Shown: positions 14,740 through 22,871 of the stretch, in pieces | Position numbering within the stretch: position 1 is the stretch's first letter | Layout: the number at the start of each line of letters is the position of its first letter | Origin: Exilibacterium tricleocarpae | GTDB lineage: Bacteria; Pseudomonadota; Gammaproteobacteria; Pseudomonadales; Cellvibrionaceae | Reading direction: 5' to 3' | Length of the DNA: 64,000 bases | Assembly: GCF_007004655.1 (NCBI RefSeq) | Contig: NZ_ML660094.1 | Coordinates: forward strand, 267,715-331,714 | The notes under the pieces: model-generated | The model's database searches: none | What the model was told of the DNA's origin: nothing | What the model saw: only the letters and a program-made list of their open reading frames with translations | Translations under genes and position numbers: made by a program

Positions 14740-15193
14740 AATCCAACCCCTCGCAAACGGCCTGATGTTCGTTGGTGTTCTGTACCGTATCGGCAACTTC
14801 GGACGGGGTGTAAGTCTCGTCGTGCTTGGCCAGCACCTGGCTGGCCTGAAATACGCCGTCGCCGTCGAGACGACCGTGGACCACCGCCGCTTCACCCTCG
14901 GCAAAGAGGTCCGGCAGAATACCCTCGTACTGCACCTGTAACTGGGCGGCGCCGTCGGTTACCAGAAAACTGACCGCCAGGCTGTCACCGGCGCGCTCGA
15001 CGCTGCCCGGCAGTACGCAACCGCCGGCGCGAATCAGGGTATCGACCGGCGCCTCACCCGACACAATTTTCGACGGCGGATAAAACAAATTGATATTTTC
15101 CCGCAGCGCGTAGGCCATCAGACCGACTGCCAGACTGGAAAAACACACGATAAAAATCACGAACATTAAACGCTGTTTTCGAATCGGGTGCAT
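14729..15193 (-). CDS. ccmE: Heme chaperone CcmE
   Basis: A 154-residue periplasmic heme chaperone with an N-terminal anchor (residues 9-28) and a single OB-fold domain. The covalent heme-binding histidine is H124 in LAKHDETYTP, with the conserved Tyr at 128. The start at 15193 (MHPIRKQR) matches the family. One oddity is a cysteine in the RAGGCVLPGSV loop (C59), where a hydrophobic residue is usual; it is not the Cys of the variant heme-binding CxxxY type because the His is kept. Confidence 0.93.
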   Translation of the reverse strand: MHPIRKQRLMFVIFIVCFSSLAVGLMAYALRENINLFYPPSKIVSGEAPVDTLIRAGGCVLPGSVERAGDSLAVSFLVTDGAAQLQVQYEGILPDLFAEGEAAVVHGRLDGDGVFQASQVLAKHDETYTPSEVADTVQNTNEHQAVCEGLDYGT

Positions 15194-15215
15194 AGACGTC
15201 ACATCATCAGTAAGG

Positions 15216-15425
15216 TTATTGCCGCGCGGTCTCGAGACGCGTTTGATTAGCGGCCTGGATTTGCTGTTGGCGGCGCTGTTGCGCGATGAAGCGGCGGCGT
15301 TTGCGCAGCGGTGCCACCACCAGGTACAACAGGCCCAACGCCGTGACCGCATAACAACTCCAGACGTAGGGCCCGTGCCCCGACATCATCATAAAATCGG
15401 CCAGCGATGTAAACTGAAATTCCAT
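15216..15425 (-). CDS. ccmD: Heme exporter protein CcmD
   Basis: A 69-residue protein with one membrane span (VWSCYAVTALGLLYLVVAPL) and a basic, Gln-rich cytoplasmic tail, typical of CcmD, which helps release holo-CcmE from the CcmABC complex. The start is the ATG at 15425, which shares one base with the ccmC stop codon (TGATG), so translation is coupled. The conserved N-terminal F-x-M-x-x-x-G-x-x-x-Y pattern is present (DFMMMSGHGPYVW). Confidence 0.9.
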   Translation of the reverse strand: MEFQFTSLADFMMMSGHGPYVWSCYAVTALGLLYLVVAPLRKRRRFIAQQRRQQQIQAANQTRLETARQ

Positions 15426-16177
15426 CAGCGCGCCTCCCCGGCACCGGTGACCAGTTGCTGTACCCATTTCGTGCGCTTCTCCCGCTGCAAAACTTCGGCG
15501 CGCGTGTACAGAATCAACGCCACCGTATACAGGCAGTAAACGCCGGCAATCATGGTCAGCAACGGATAAAGCATCGAGGGATGGATAGTCGACTCAGAGG
15601 TAAACTTGATCGTCGCCGGCTGGTGCAGGGTATACCACCAGTCCACCGATTTATAAATAATCGGAATGTTTACCGTGCCCACCAGCGCCAGGATGGCGCT
15701 CGCTTTCGTGGCGGTGTCGTGGCTCTGGTAAGCTTCCTGCAACGCGATGACACCCAGATACAGAAACAGCATCAACACCATAAACGCGGTGCGCGCGTCC
15801 CACACCCACCAGGTGCCCCAGGTGGGCTTGCCCCAGACCGCTCCGGTAAACAGCGCCAGAAACGTCAACATGGCTCCGACAATGGCGGCCGACTTCATCA
15901 TCATGTAAGCCAGCTTCATACGCCAAATCAGCCCCACCGCGCCGCTGATCGCCATCACGTAATAACCTGCCAGCGATACAACCGCAGTGGGCATATGAAT
16001 ATAAATAATACGGTAACTGTTTCCCTGCTTGGCATCCGCCGGTGCAAACGCCAGGCCCCAGATGCTCCCCACCACCAGCAGCAGCGCGGTTACCGCTGTC
16101 AGCCAGGGCAGCCAGTTGCCCGACTTTTCATAAAACCAGCGCGGGGAACCCAGCCGGTGAAACCATTGCCATGTCAC
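15425..16177 (-). CDS. ccmC: Heme exporter protein CcmC
   Basis: A 250-residue membrane protein with about six spans that hands heme to CcmE. The WWD signature is clear (WGKPTWGTWWVWDARTAF), and conserved histidines lie in IYIHMPTAVV and in LHQPATIKF. The start is a GTG at 16177 with GGAGAG upstream. It is coupled to ccmD by a 1-bp overlap, but 329 bp separate it from ccmB upstream, whereas ccmB and ccmC are usually adjacent. Confidence 0.94.
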   Translation of the reverse strand: MTWQWFHRLGSPRWFYEKSGNWLPWLTAVTALLLVVGSIWGLAFAPADAKQGNSYRIIYIHMPTAVVSLAGYYVMAISGAVGLIWRMKLAYMMMKSAAIVGAMLTFLALFTGAVWGKPTWGTWWVWDARTAFMVLMLFLYLGVIALQEAYQSHDTATKASAILALVGTVNIPIIYKSVDWWYTLHQPATIKFTSESTIHPSMLYPLLTMIAGVYCLYTVALILYTRAEVLQREKRTKWVQQLVTGAGEAR

Positions 16178-16506
16178 AGTGCTATCTCTCCACCGTTTTT
16201 TCTACCCAATCATTTGTCCTCGTTAAGTGGTCGACGCATTATCGACGGGTCGCCTGCTGCCGGGGGGACTTCCTTACCCGCCCGCTCATTATCCGGTTAA
16301 CCGCTACCCGCTTGCACTGCGCCCGATCAACTGAATCTCACACCTGCGCCATTTCCAGACAGCTCGGATAGCAGGCCGGCCGCCGCTGCTGTGGTTATCG
16401 CCTGCCAGTCACTCCATGGTCGCAGGCATGTGTCGCCGGTGAGGCTCCGGCATCCGGCAGCGTTTCCGGCATTGTGCCCGATACCACCGCGCAGTGGCGT
16501 GATTTA
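16178..16506. other. Unusual gap between ccmB and ccmC
   Basis: 329 bp between two genes that are normally contiguous. I see no gene, no clear promoter and no repeat in it; it may carry a separate promoter for ccmCDEFG. Confidence 0.4.
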
Positions 16507-17211
16507 TCACCCGTTAACGCCGATTCGCAGGGCACCGGCCGCTGCCAGAGGACCCATTATAATAGCCAATGCCAACATTGCCCCAAGGATTGCCAGTTGC
16601 GGCCCCACCAAAAACCCATCAATGGCGTTGCGCACGGCACCGGCACCGAAAATCAGCACCGGCGTATACAGGGGCATAATGATCAGCGACAGCAATAACC
16701 CGCCCTTGCGCAAGGCCACGGTGAGCGCGGCACCGACCGCGCCGATCAGACTCAGACTGCCGGTGCCGAGCAACAGGCTCAGGCACAGGGGCCAGTAGCC
16801 GGCTTCCGGTAGCGACAGCAATACCCCCAGCAGCGGCGCCATCAAGGTCAGTGGCAGACCGGTCACCAGCCAGTGCGCCAGCACCTTGGCAAACACCATC
16901 AGATACAGCGGCTGCGGACTGATCAGCAGTTGCTCCAGGGAACCGTCATCGAAATCGCTGCGAAACAGGCTGTCCAGTGACAACAGCGTCGACAACAGCG
17001 CCACCACCCAGATCAGACCCGGTGCCAGGGTCGCCAGTACCGCCGGCTCCGGGGTGATACTCAGGGGCACCATGGTGATGACGATAAGGAAAAATACCAG
17101 CGGATTGGCGATCTCACCCCGGTGGCGATAGGCGAGAGTCAGGTCGCGCCGCAACACCGCGGCAAATGCGGCGCCGACACTCGGGGACGGCAGTGGTGCC
17201 GGCGCGTTCAC
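16507..17211 (-). CDS. ccmB: Heme exporter protein CcmB
   Basis: A 234-residue ABC-transporter permease of the CcmAB complex, which powers release of holo-CcmE from CcmC. Six hydrophobic segments are visible, and the family signature FxxDxxDGSLEQLLISP is present (FRSDFDDGSLEQLLISPQPL). The start is a GTG at 17211 overlapping the ccmA stop by 4 bp. After it the operon is interrupted by a 329-bp gap before ccmC. Confidence 0.93.
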   Translation of the reverse strand: MNAPAPLPSPSVGAAFAAVLRRDLTLAYRHRGEIANPLVFFLIVITMVPLSITPEPAVLATLAPGLIWVVALLSTLLSLDSLFRSDFDDGSLEQLLISPQPLYLMVFAKVLAHWLVTGLPLTLMAPLLGVLLSLPEAGYWPLCLSLLLGTGSLSLIGAVGAALTVALRKGGLLLSLIIMPLYTPVLIFGAGAVRNAIDGFLVGPQLAILGAMLALAIIMGPLAAAGALRIGVNG

Positions 17212-17882
17212 GAAAAATCCCCCGCAGCGGCCATCATCGCGTCGCTGTCGGCCTGGAAATCCAGCAAATCCAGCCGCCTGACGCCCGCCAGCCCCAGCTC
17301 CTGGTGAGTGGTGAGAACCACCGAGCCGCCGCCCGAGGCATGTTCCAGCAGCAACCGCTCGAGCGCGGCGACGCCCTGTTTATCGATGGCGGTAAACGGC
17401 TCGTCAAGCACCCAGATACGGGCCGGCGTCTGGTAGAGTCGCGCCAGGGCCACCCGGCGCAACTGGCCCGCCGACAGCGCATAACAGGGCACATCCTCGT
17501 AGCCGTGCAGACCCACCTCGCGCAGCGCCTGCTCGATCGGCATCTGTACATGGCCGCTGCTCAAACCGCTGAACCAGCGCAGGTTTTCCCGCGGACTCAG
17601 GGCTTTTTTCACACTGGGCTGGTGGCCCAGGTAGAGCAGGTGGTTGAGATAATCCAGGCGCCGGCGGCGCAGGTCGTCTTCACCCCAGTAGAGTCGGCCG
17701 GAAAAATCGTGGGATACCGTGGTGAGAATACGCAGCAAGGTGGTCTTGCCGCTGCCGTTAGGCCCCGCAATCTGCACGATATCGCCGGCGCAGACCCGCA
17801 GGTTCAAGTTGTAAAAGAGGATTCGCTCATCCCGTTCACAGCAAAGGTTACGCGCTTCGATAACAGGTGTGGTCAATTTCAA
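17208..17882 (-). CDS. ccmA: Heme exporter ATPase CcmA
   Basis: A 224-residue ABC ATPase of the CcmAB complex. Walker A GPNGSGKTT (40-48), the signature YALSAGQLRRVALARL and Walker B IWVLDEPF are all present. The start is a TTG at 17882 (MKLTTPVIEAR); no ATG lies nearby, so low initiation may limit its level. It is the first gene of the ccm run and is preceded by 17-bp tandem repeats (17901-17968). Confidence 0.92.
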   Translation of the reverse strand: MKLTTPVIEARNLCCERDERILFYNLNLRVCAGDIVQIAGPNGSGKTTLLRILTTVSHDFSGRLYWGEDDLRRRRLDYLNHLLYLGHQPSVKKALSPRENLRWFSGLSSGHVQMPIEQALREVGLHGYEDVPCYALSAGQLRRVALARLYQTPARIWVLDEPFTAIDKQGVAALERLLLEHASGGGSVVLTTHQELGLAGVRRLDLLDFQADSDAMMAAAGDFS

Positions 17883-18232
17883 CTCTATTCGGGTTTGACT
17901 CGCCTTCCGGTTTCGTTCGCCTTCCGGTCCAGTTCGCCGTTCGGTTTAATCCGCCTTCGGACTCGGGCGGTTTCATTCGTCTTTCGCTTTGAATCGCCTT
18001 CAGGCGCGGGGCTAGACCGGCATTCAGGTGTCAGCCGCTGGGGATTATAACGAGCCACAGCTTTTTTGCACTAGGAAGCCGCACCCCGCCCGACAGGGCC
18101 GCCGTACGGCCGCTACTGCGACCCAGGCCACAAAACCGGCGTGCAGTCGTCGCGCCGCAGCGTTTGCATGGGCACATTATTGAACTTAGCGACCTCGCGA
18201 CAGCGCTATCGGGACAAATACTGTTGTAACAT
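17883..18232. other. Divergent region ccmA / sulfurtransferase, 350 bp
   Basis: It separates ccmA (leftward) from the sulfurtransferase gene (rightward). The ccmA-proximal part is a short tandem repeat (17901-17968), annotated separately. I see no gene and no clear promoter elements in the rest. Confidence 0.5.
17901..17968. repeat. 17-bp tandem repeats upstream of ccmA
   Basis: Four units of 17 bp start at 17901, 17918, 17935 and 17952, each beginning CGCC(T/G)TTCGG or CGCCTTCCGG with variable 3' halves. Looser copies continue toward 18010. They lie just upstream of the ccmA start and could bear on its transcription. Confidence 0.7.
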
Positions 18233-19087
18233 ATGTTCCCCATGACAGACGCTCTCTTACTATCGGCCGCCGAACTGAGGCGGCGACTCGGTCCCGACAC
18301 CGTCGTCATCGACTGTCGTTTCTCCCTGGCTGACCCGCGGCTCGGCTACCGGCAGTACCGCGAGGGGCATGTGCCGGGCGCCCACTACTTCTCCCTCGAT
18401 ATGGATATGTCCGGCCCGGTGGCGCCCCATGGCGGCCGCCACCCGCTGCCGGACACCAAGGATTTTGTCGCCAAACTGCGCGCAACAGGCGTTAACAACG
18501 ACTCGCTGGTGGTGGCCTACGACGATAGCGGGTTGGCTTTTGCGGCGCGCCTGTGGTGGTTGCTGCGCTATTGCGGCCACACCCGTGTGGCGCTGTTGCA
18601 GGGCGGCTTCAGCGCCTGGTCAAACGCCGGTTACCCGCGCGACCGGCGCACCCCCGACAGCGACAACGGCACCTTTGACCCGCGCTTGCAGCTCGATTGG
18701 GTGGTGGATGTGGAACAGGTGCAGAGACTGGTGAAACGAGGCTCGGCAGTGCTGATCGACTCCCGCGAGGCGCATCGCTATCGGGGCGAAGAGGAGCCTG
18801 TAGACCCGGTGGCCGGTCATATTCCGGGCGCGCTGAACTTTCCCTGGCAGGACGCCATCGACGGCGGCGGCTGCGCCCTGCCCGCCGCGGGGCAACAGGC
18901 GCGTTGGCAAGCGCTGCCGGACGATCGCAATCTGGTGGTCTACTGCGGCTCGGGCGTGACCGCCTGCGTCAACCTGCTGTCGCTGCATATGGCCGGCAAA
19001 CAAGCCAGGCTTTATCCGGGCAGTTGGAGCGACTGGTGTTCCTACCCGCAGTTGCCGGTTGCCACCCAGGTCTCTCAACCGGGTTAA
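18233..19087 (+). CDS. sseA: Rhodanese-type sulfurtransferase (SseA-like)
   Basis: A 284-residue two-domain rhodanese, the length of 3-mercaptopyruvate / thiosulfate sulfurtransferases. The N-terminal inactive domain has DCRFSLADPRLGYRQYREGH followed by VPGAHYFSLD. The C-terminal domain ends with the catalytic loop VVYCGSGVTAC. CG-S-G-V-T-A, with Gly after the catalytic Cys, is the 3-mercaptopyruvate type rather than CRKGVT of thiosulfate enzymes. A second ATG three codons downstream (18242) is also possible. It transfers sulfur to thiols or cyanide in the cytoplasm. It is a single gene, divergent from ccmA. Confidence 0.88.
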   Translation: MFPMTDALLLSAAELRRRLGPDTVVIDCRFSLADPRLGYRQYREGHVPGAHYFSLDMDMSGPVAPHGGRHPLPDTKDFVAKLRATGVNNDSLVVAYDDSGLAFAARLWWLLRYCGHTRVALLQGGFSAWSNAGYPRDRRTPDSDNGTFDPRLQLDWVVDVEQVQRLVKRGSAVLIDSREAHRYRGEEEPVDPVAGHIPGALNFPWQDAIDGGGCALPAAGQQARWQALPDDRNLVVYCGSGVTACVNLLSLHMAGKQARLYPGSWSDWCSYPQLPVATQVSQPG

Positions 19088-19157
19088 CCCATCAACCTCA
19101 GTAATTCGCAAGTCTGCACAGCCGCCAGCCAAATAGCCGCCTTGCCTGAACGGCCCT

Positions 19158-19790
19158 TCAGTTCGAGTAACAGACCCCGGTGCCGCCCAGGCCGCAGTAT
19201 CCGCCGGGGTTTTTGGCCAGGTACTGCTGGTGGTAATCCTCCGCGTAGTAAAACGGCGGCGCCGGCTGGATTTCGGTGGCGATGGTGCCGTAGTCGGCCG
19301 CTTCCAGCGCCTGTTGGAACGTCGCTCGGGACTGCTCCGCCAGCGCCTGCTGAGCGTCGGAGAAGGTATAGATACCGGAGCGGTACTGGGTGCCTATATC
19401 GTTACCCTGACGCATGCCCTGGGTGGGATCGTGGGCCTCCCAAAACGTTTTCAGCAGTTCCTCGTAACTGACGGCTGCGGGGTCAAACACTACCAGCACA
19501 ACCTCGTTGTGTCCGGTCAGCCCGCTACAGACCTCCTCATAGCTCGGGTTGGGCGTAAAGCCGCCGGCATAGCCCACCGCGGTGGTGTAAACACCCTCGC
19601 GCTCCCAGAAGCGCCGCTCGGCACCCCAAAAGCAACCCAGCCCAAACAGGGCCGACTGCAGATGCGCCGCAAACGGCGGCTGTACCGGGTTGTTATTGAC
19701 GAAATGGCGGTTCACCACCGGCATGGGGTCACTGCGCCCGGGCAGGGCCGCGCCCGGCTCCGGCATTTGGGTTTTGTACTGGCTGCCCAT
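19158..19790 (-). CDS. msrA: Peptide methionine sulfoxide reductase MsrA
   Basis: A 210-residue MsrA that reduces methionine-S-sulfoxide in proteins. The catalytic motif is GCFWG (52-56), with resolving cysteines in [12 protein letters not shown] at the C-terminus, as in the E. coli enzyme. The start at 19790 has GGAGGCAAACC in front. The about 45-residue N-terminal extension before the core is of the E. coli type. No signal peptide, so it is cytoplasmic. It is divergent from the ppx/gppA gene. Confidence 0.93.
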   Translation of the reverse strand: MGSQYKTQMPEPGAALPGRSDPMPVVNRHFVNNNPVQPPFAAHLQSALFGLGCFWGAERRFWEREGVYTTAVGYAGGFTPNPSYEEVCSGLTGHNEVVLVVFDPAAVSYEELLKTFWEAHDPTQGMRQGNDIGTQYRSGIYTFSDAQQALAEQSRATFQQALEAADYGTIATEIQPAPPFYYAEDYHQQYLAKNPGGYCGLGGTGVCYSN

Positions 19791-19943
19791 GGTTTGCCTC
19801 CTGTTCGACGGAGTCGACAGGATACCATGGCCACCGGCGCCGGCGGCCGGTTTTTTGTGTGCCGCAGGGTTGTGATAACATGGCCGCACTATCGGCGCCA
19901 AAGCGCCAGGGATAGCTTCTGCGCCGGGACAACAAAGCACACA

Positions 19944-21449
19944 ATGCCAGCCAACGAACCTTCTTATTTCGTCGCCGTCGATCTCGGCTCCAACAGCTTC
20001 CATATGTTAATCGCCCGGGAAAAAGACGGCGCTTTGGAAATTGTCGACCGGGTCAAAGACATGGTGCAGATCGCCCGGGGACTGGGCCGCGACGGCAATC
20101 TGTCCACCGAGGCCCAGGCGCGCGCAATTTTGTGCCTCGAATGTTTCAGCGAGCGCATCCGCCAGATTCCCAGTTCCCGGGTGCGCGCGGTGGGCACCAA
20201 AACCCTGCGCGCCGCCCGCAATGCCGAACAGTTCCTGCGCCGTGCTGAGGCGGCGCTCGGTCAACCGATTCAGATCATTTCAGGCTATGAGGAGGCACGG
20301 CTGGTCTACCTCGGCGTGTCTCACAGCATCGTCGACGATCACCGCAAGCGACTGGTCATCGATATCGGCGGCGGCAGCACTGAGTTCATCATCGGTCACA
20401 ACCTCACGCCGCAGCATCTGGAGAGCCTCAGCATCGGCTGTGTCACCTACGCGGAGCGCTACCTGCAACAGGGCGTCACTGCAGATGCCATGGGTGCGGC
20501 CTACCTCGCCGCCTGTAACGAGTTGGAGCTGATCAGAAATGACTACCGCAACACCGGCTGGGACATTGTCTACGGCGCCTCGGGCACCATGCGGGTGATT
20601 GCCGAACTGATGCCGAACCACACCGCCGCCGCCGTGATCACCCGCCAGGGGCTCAACAACCTGATCGAGCAGACCATTAACGACGGTGAGGTGGGCTCAC
20701 CCAGCGTGTCCAAGTTGCGGCGCGATGTGCTGCCGGCGGGCCTGGCGATACTGAAGGCCATTTTCAGCCAGCTCCAACTTACCGAACTGCATGTGGCCGA
20801 CGCCACGCTCAAAGAAGGCCTTATCTATGACTCTTTGGGTCGCATGGGGCAGCGGGACACCCGCGACCAGACCGTCGAGATGATGTCGAACCGCTACCAA
20901 ATCGACCGCGCCCAGGCTGCGCGGGTACAGGACACGGCCCTGGCGCTGCTGGGCCAGCTCTCGCCCACCGACCTGCGCGGCCTGGCACCGGAAAAATTGC
21001 TGTGTTGGGCGGCCCAATTGCATGAGATCGGCCTGAGCGTGTCCCACTCCGGCCATCACCACCACGGCCACTACCTGTTGAAGCACAGCGATATGGCCGG
21101 CTTCAGCCGTTACGATCAGCAACTGTTGGCACGGCTGGTGCGTTTTCACCGCCGCAAGCTGCTGGCCGAACCGCTGGACCCCCTGCATGAGAGCGAACCG
21201 GCCCACACCAACACCGCCGGACTGAGCGGCGACGACCCGCTGCTGCCGCTGGTGCTGTGTCTGCGCCTGGCGGTGCTGCTCAACCGGGCGCGGGAGACCG
21301 TCGACTGCGGCGCCGGTCTCGACTGGCGCGACAACCGGGTCCATATCAGCTTTACCCCCGGCTGGCTCGACCAGCATCCGCTGACGGCGCGCAGTCTCAG
21401 CATTGAAGCTGACTATCTCGCCGGCGTGGGGTTGACCCTGTCTTTTTAG
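19944..21449 (+). CDS. ppx: Exopolyphosphatase / pppGpp phosphohydrolase (Ppx/GppA)
   Basis: A 501-residue protein of the ASKHA-fold Ppx/GppA family, which cleaves polyphosphate or pppGpp. Phosphate 1 motif [17 protein letters not shown] and phosphate 2 motif [12 protein letters not shown] are intact. The C-terminal HD-like domain is present ([20 protein letters not shown]). The start is the ATG at 19944; the frame is open far upstream through the antisense of msrA, but no sensible start lies there. Length fits Ppx rather than bare GppA, but the two cannot be separated by eye. Confidence 0.9.
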   Translation: MPANEPSYFVAVDLGSNSFHMLIAREKDGALEIVDRVKDMVQIARGLGRDGNLSTEAQARAILCLECFSERIRQIPSSRVRAVGTKTLRAARNAEQFLRRAEAALGQPIQIISGYEEARLVYLGVSHSIVDDHRKRLVIDIGGGSTEFIIGHNLTPQHLESLSIGCVTYAERYLQQGVTADAMGAAYLAACNELELIRNDYRNTGWDIVYGASGTMRVIAELMPNHTAAAVITRQGLNNLIEQTINDGEVGSPSVSKLRRDVLPAGLAILKAIFSQLQLTELHVADATLKEGLIYDSLGRMGQRDTRDQTVEMMSNRYQIDRAQAARVQDTALALLGQLSPTDLRGLAPEKLLCWAAQLHEIGLSVSHSGHHHHGHYLLKHSDMAGFSRYDQQLLARLVRFHRRKLLAEPLDPLHESEPAHTNTAGLSGDDPLLPLVLCLRLAVLLNRARETVDCGAGLDWRDNRVHISFTPGWLDQHPLTARSLSIEADYLAGVGLTLSF

Positions 21450-21479
21450 GGGCCTGCTCCGTCCTCCTACTAAACCTCG

Positions 21480-21539
21480 CCGCCCTTGCACTGGCCGCCC
21501 TCGCACTGGCCGCCCTCGCACTGGCCGCCCTTGCACTGA
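21480..21539. repeat. 15-bp tandem repeat, four units
   Basis: Four exact-length 15-bp units (form CCGCCCTCGCACTGG; first and last have TTGC instead of TCGC) lie 30 bp after the ppx stop codon. No spacer separates them, so it is not a CRISPR. It is a simple minisatellite in non-coding DNA. Confidence 0.85.
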
Positions 21540-21733
21540 TAGATCGGTGAGCCCCCTGCCCCCGGCATCTGCGGGCCTCTTCTAACTGACGACACCTCAC
21601 TATCTGTGCACATGGTCGTTTTTCCGCCGTGCCGGGCGTGCTAGCATGGCGCCATCATCATTGCCGCCCCGGAGATGGGGGGTTGAACGGTGTTTTAACT
21701 GCTAACAACTTGTCAGTGTGGAGAATAATAATC

Positions 21734-22372
21734 ATGCCGCGCCTTTCCCTCTTCCCTCTGTGCCTGTCGGGCCTGTTAATGGCCGGCTGCGCCGGTCCGG
21801 CCATGAACCAGGCCGAATGCCAGTATGCCGACTGGCGCCAGGTCGGTTATACCGATGGTGCCAGGGGTGCCCTGCGCACCGACTTCGACCGCTTTCGCGA
21901 GGCCTGCGCCGAACACGGTGTAGCGCCGGATTACGAGGCCTACAGCGCCGGCCACGCCGAGGGTACCGAAGAGTTTTGCACCGAGGATATCGGCTACACC
22001 AAGGGCAAGAGCGGCTACAGTTACAACGGTGTCTGTTCCGGTAGAGGCGCCGATGAATTTTTGCAGGGTTATCGCGCCGGGCGGGAAATCTACTCAGTAC
22101 AGCGGGATATGCGGCGTTTGAGTTCGTCGATCAGCGCCCAGCAGCGGCAGTTGGAAAAACTTGCCGATCAGGTTGCCACCAAAGAGCAGCAAGTCGTCAG
22201 TGATCAATCCACGGAGACGCAGCGCGCCCAGGCACTGGTTGAAGTTAAAGAATTGCAGCAGCGCATTGGCGAGTTGGAGGCGGAGCTGCTGGCCAATGAG
22301 CGGCGCAGGGCTGTTATGACAGCGGAATACGACAAAGTCCGTGCGTTTTATCGAGAAAGGTACGGCTATTAA
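21734..22372 (+). CDS. DUF2799-like lipoprotein
   Basis: A 212-residue predicted lipoprotein. The signal peptide ends in the lipobox LMAGC (Cys near residue 19). The following domain has the cysteine/aromatic pattern of DUF2799 proteins: CQYADWRQVGYTDGARG, then EDIGYTKGKSGYSYNGVCSG and FLQGYRAGREIY, segments of the type GYxxG repeated several times. The C-terminal third is a coiled coil (QQRQLEKLADQVATKEQQVV, then LQQRIGELEAELLANERRR). Start at 21734 from the signal peptide. Function unknown; it should sit in the envelope facing the periplasm. Confidence 0.8.
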   Translation: MPRLSLFPLCLSGLLMAGCAGPAMNQAECQYADWRQVGYTDGARGALRTDFDRFREACAEHGVAPDYEAYSAGHAEGTEEFCTEDIGYTKGKSGYSYNGVCSGRGADEFLQGYRAGREIYSVQRDMRRLSSSISAQQRQLEKLADQVATKEQQVVSDQSTETQRAQALVEVKELQQRIGELEAELLANERRRAVMTAEYDKVRAFYRERYGY

Positions 22373-22871
22373 ATCGCGGGGAAGCTTTCCGGTTAAGTCG
22401 AAAGTATGGTGCCACTCCCCTTTCCTTGGCGCACCTCGCCTCGCGACATGCCACCGGAGGGAGTGCCAGTTGACGGTGGCGTGGTTCTCCTCGAAGGGGT
22501 CGGGGTGCTTGAATTTTAACCAGAAAAGACCTGGTCAAAATTCAAGCACCCCGACCCCGCATCGTGGGTTAAAATTCAAGCACCCCGACCCCGCATCGTG
22601 CCACCGGAGGTGGTGCCGTTTGAGGGTGGCTGCCCTACAAACCAACTCAATGTAGATCGGCGCGACACACTCAGTATGGCGCCTAAAACACCTTGATAAT
22701 TGTTGCTTTTCATGACACCATCCGCCAGTTTTTGCGGCTGCGCAGTACTATCGCCAGAGTTGCAGTCCTTATCGACCGAACTTGTTATAACAACCACAAC
22801 CGCCTTCGCCGCGAATGCCACCATTTGCGGTGAGGCCTTTTTCGATCCCAAATTAGAGGGGATGCACGTCG
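22373..22871. other. Intergenic region with REP elements, 499 bp
   Basis: It holds the 63-bp palindrome (22496-22558), a half copy (22567-22592) and flanking GC-rich segments with repeated CCACCGGAGG(G/T) motifs (22451 and 22600). The part from 22680 to 22871 shows nothing recognisable. Confidence 0.6.
22496..22558. repeat. REP-like palindrome, family A copy 1
   Basis: A 28-bp inverted repeat (22496-22523 and 22531-22558; arm begins GGGGTCGGGGTGCTTGAATT) with one mismatch and a 7-nt loop. A half copy follows at 22567-22592. The same 63-bp element occurs in inverted orientation at 32966-33028 with only one base difference. Confidence 0.85.

Noticed and set aside
14740..14904. An N-terminal extension of CcmF.
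   Set aside because: It lies wholly in the ccmE coding region in another frame; CcmF proteins begin at MVPELGHF-type sequences.
19230..19943. A long in-frame extension upstream of ppx/gppA.
   Set aside because: It is the antisense of msrA; the family N-terminus starts at the ATG at 19944.
21480..21539. Tandem repeats here and at 8575-8648 were considered as CRISPR arrays.
   Set aside because: The units are contiguous without spacers and no cas gene is near.
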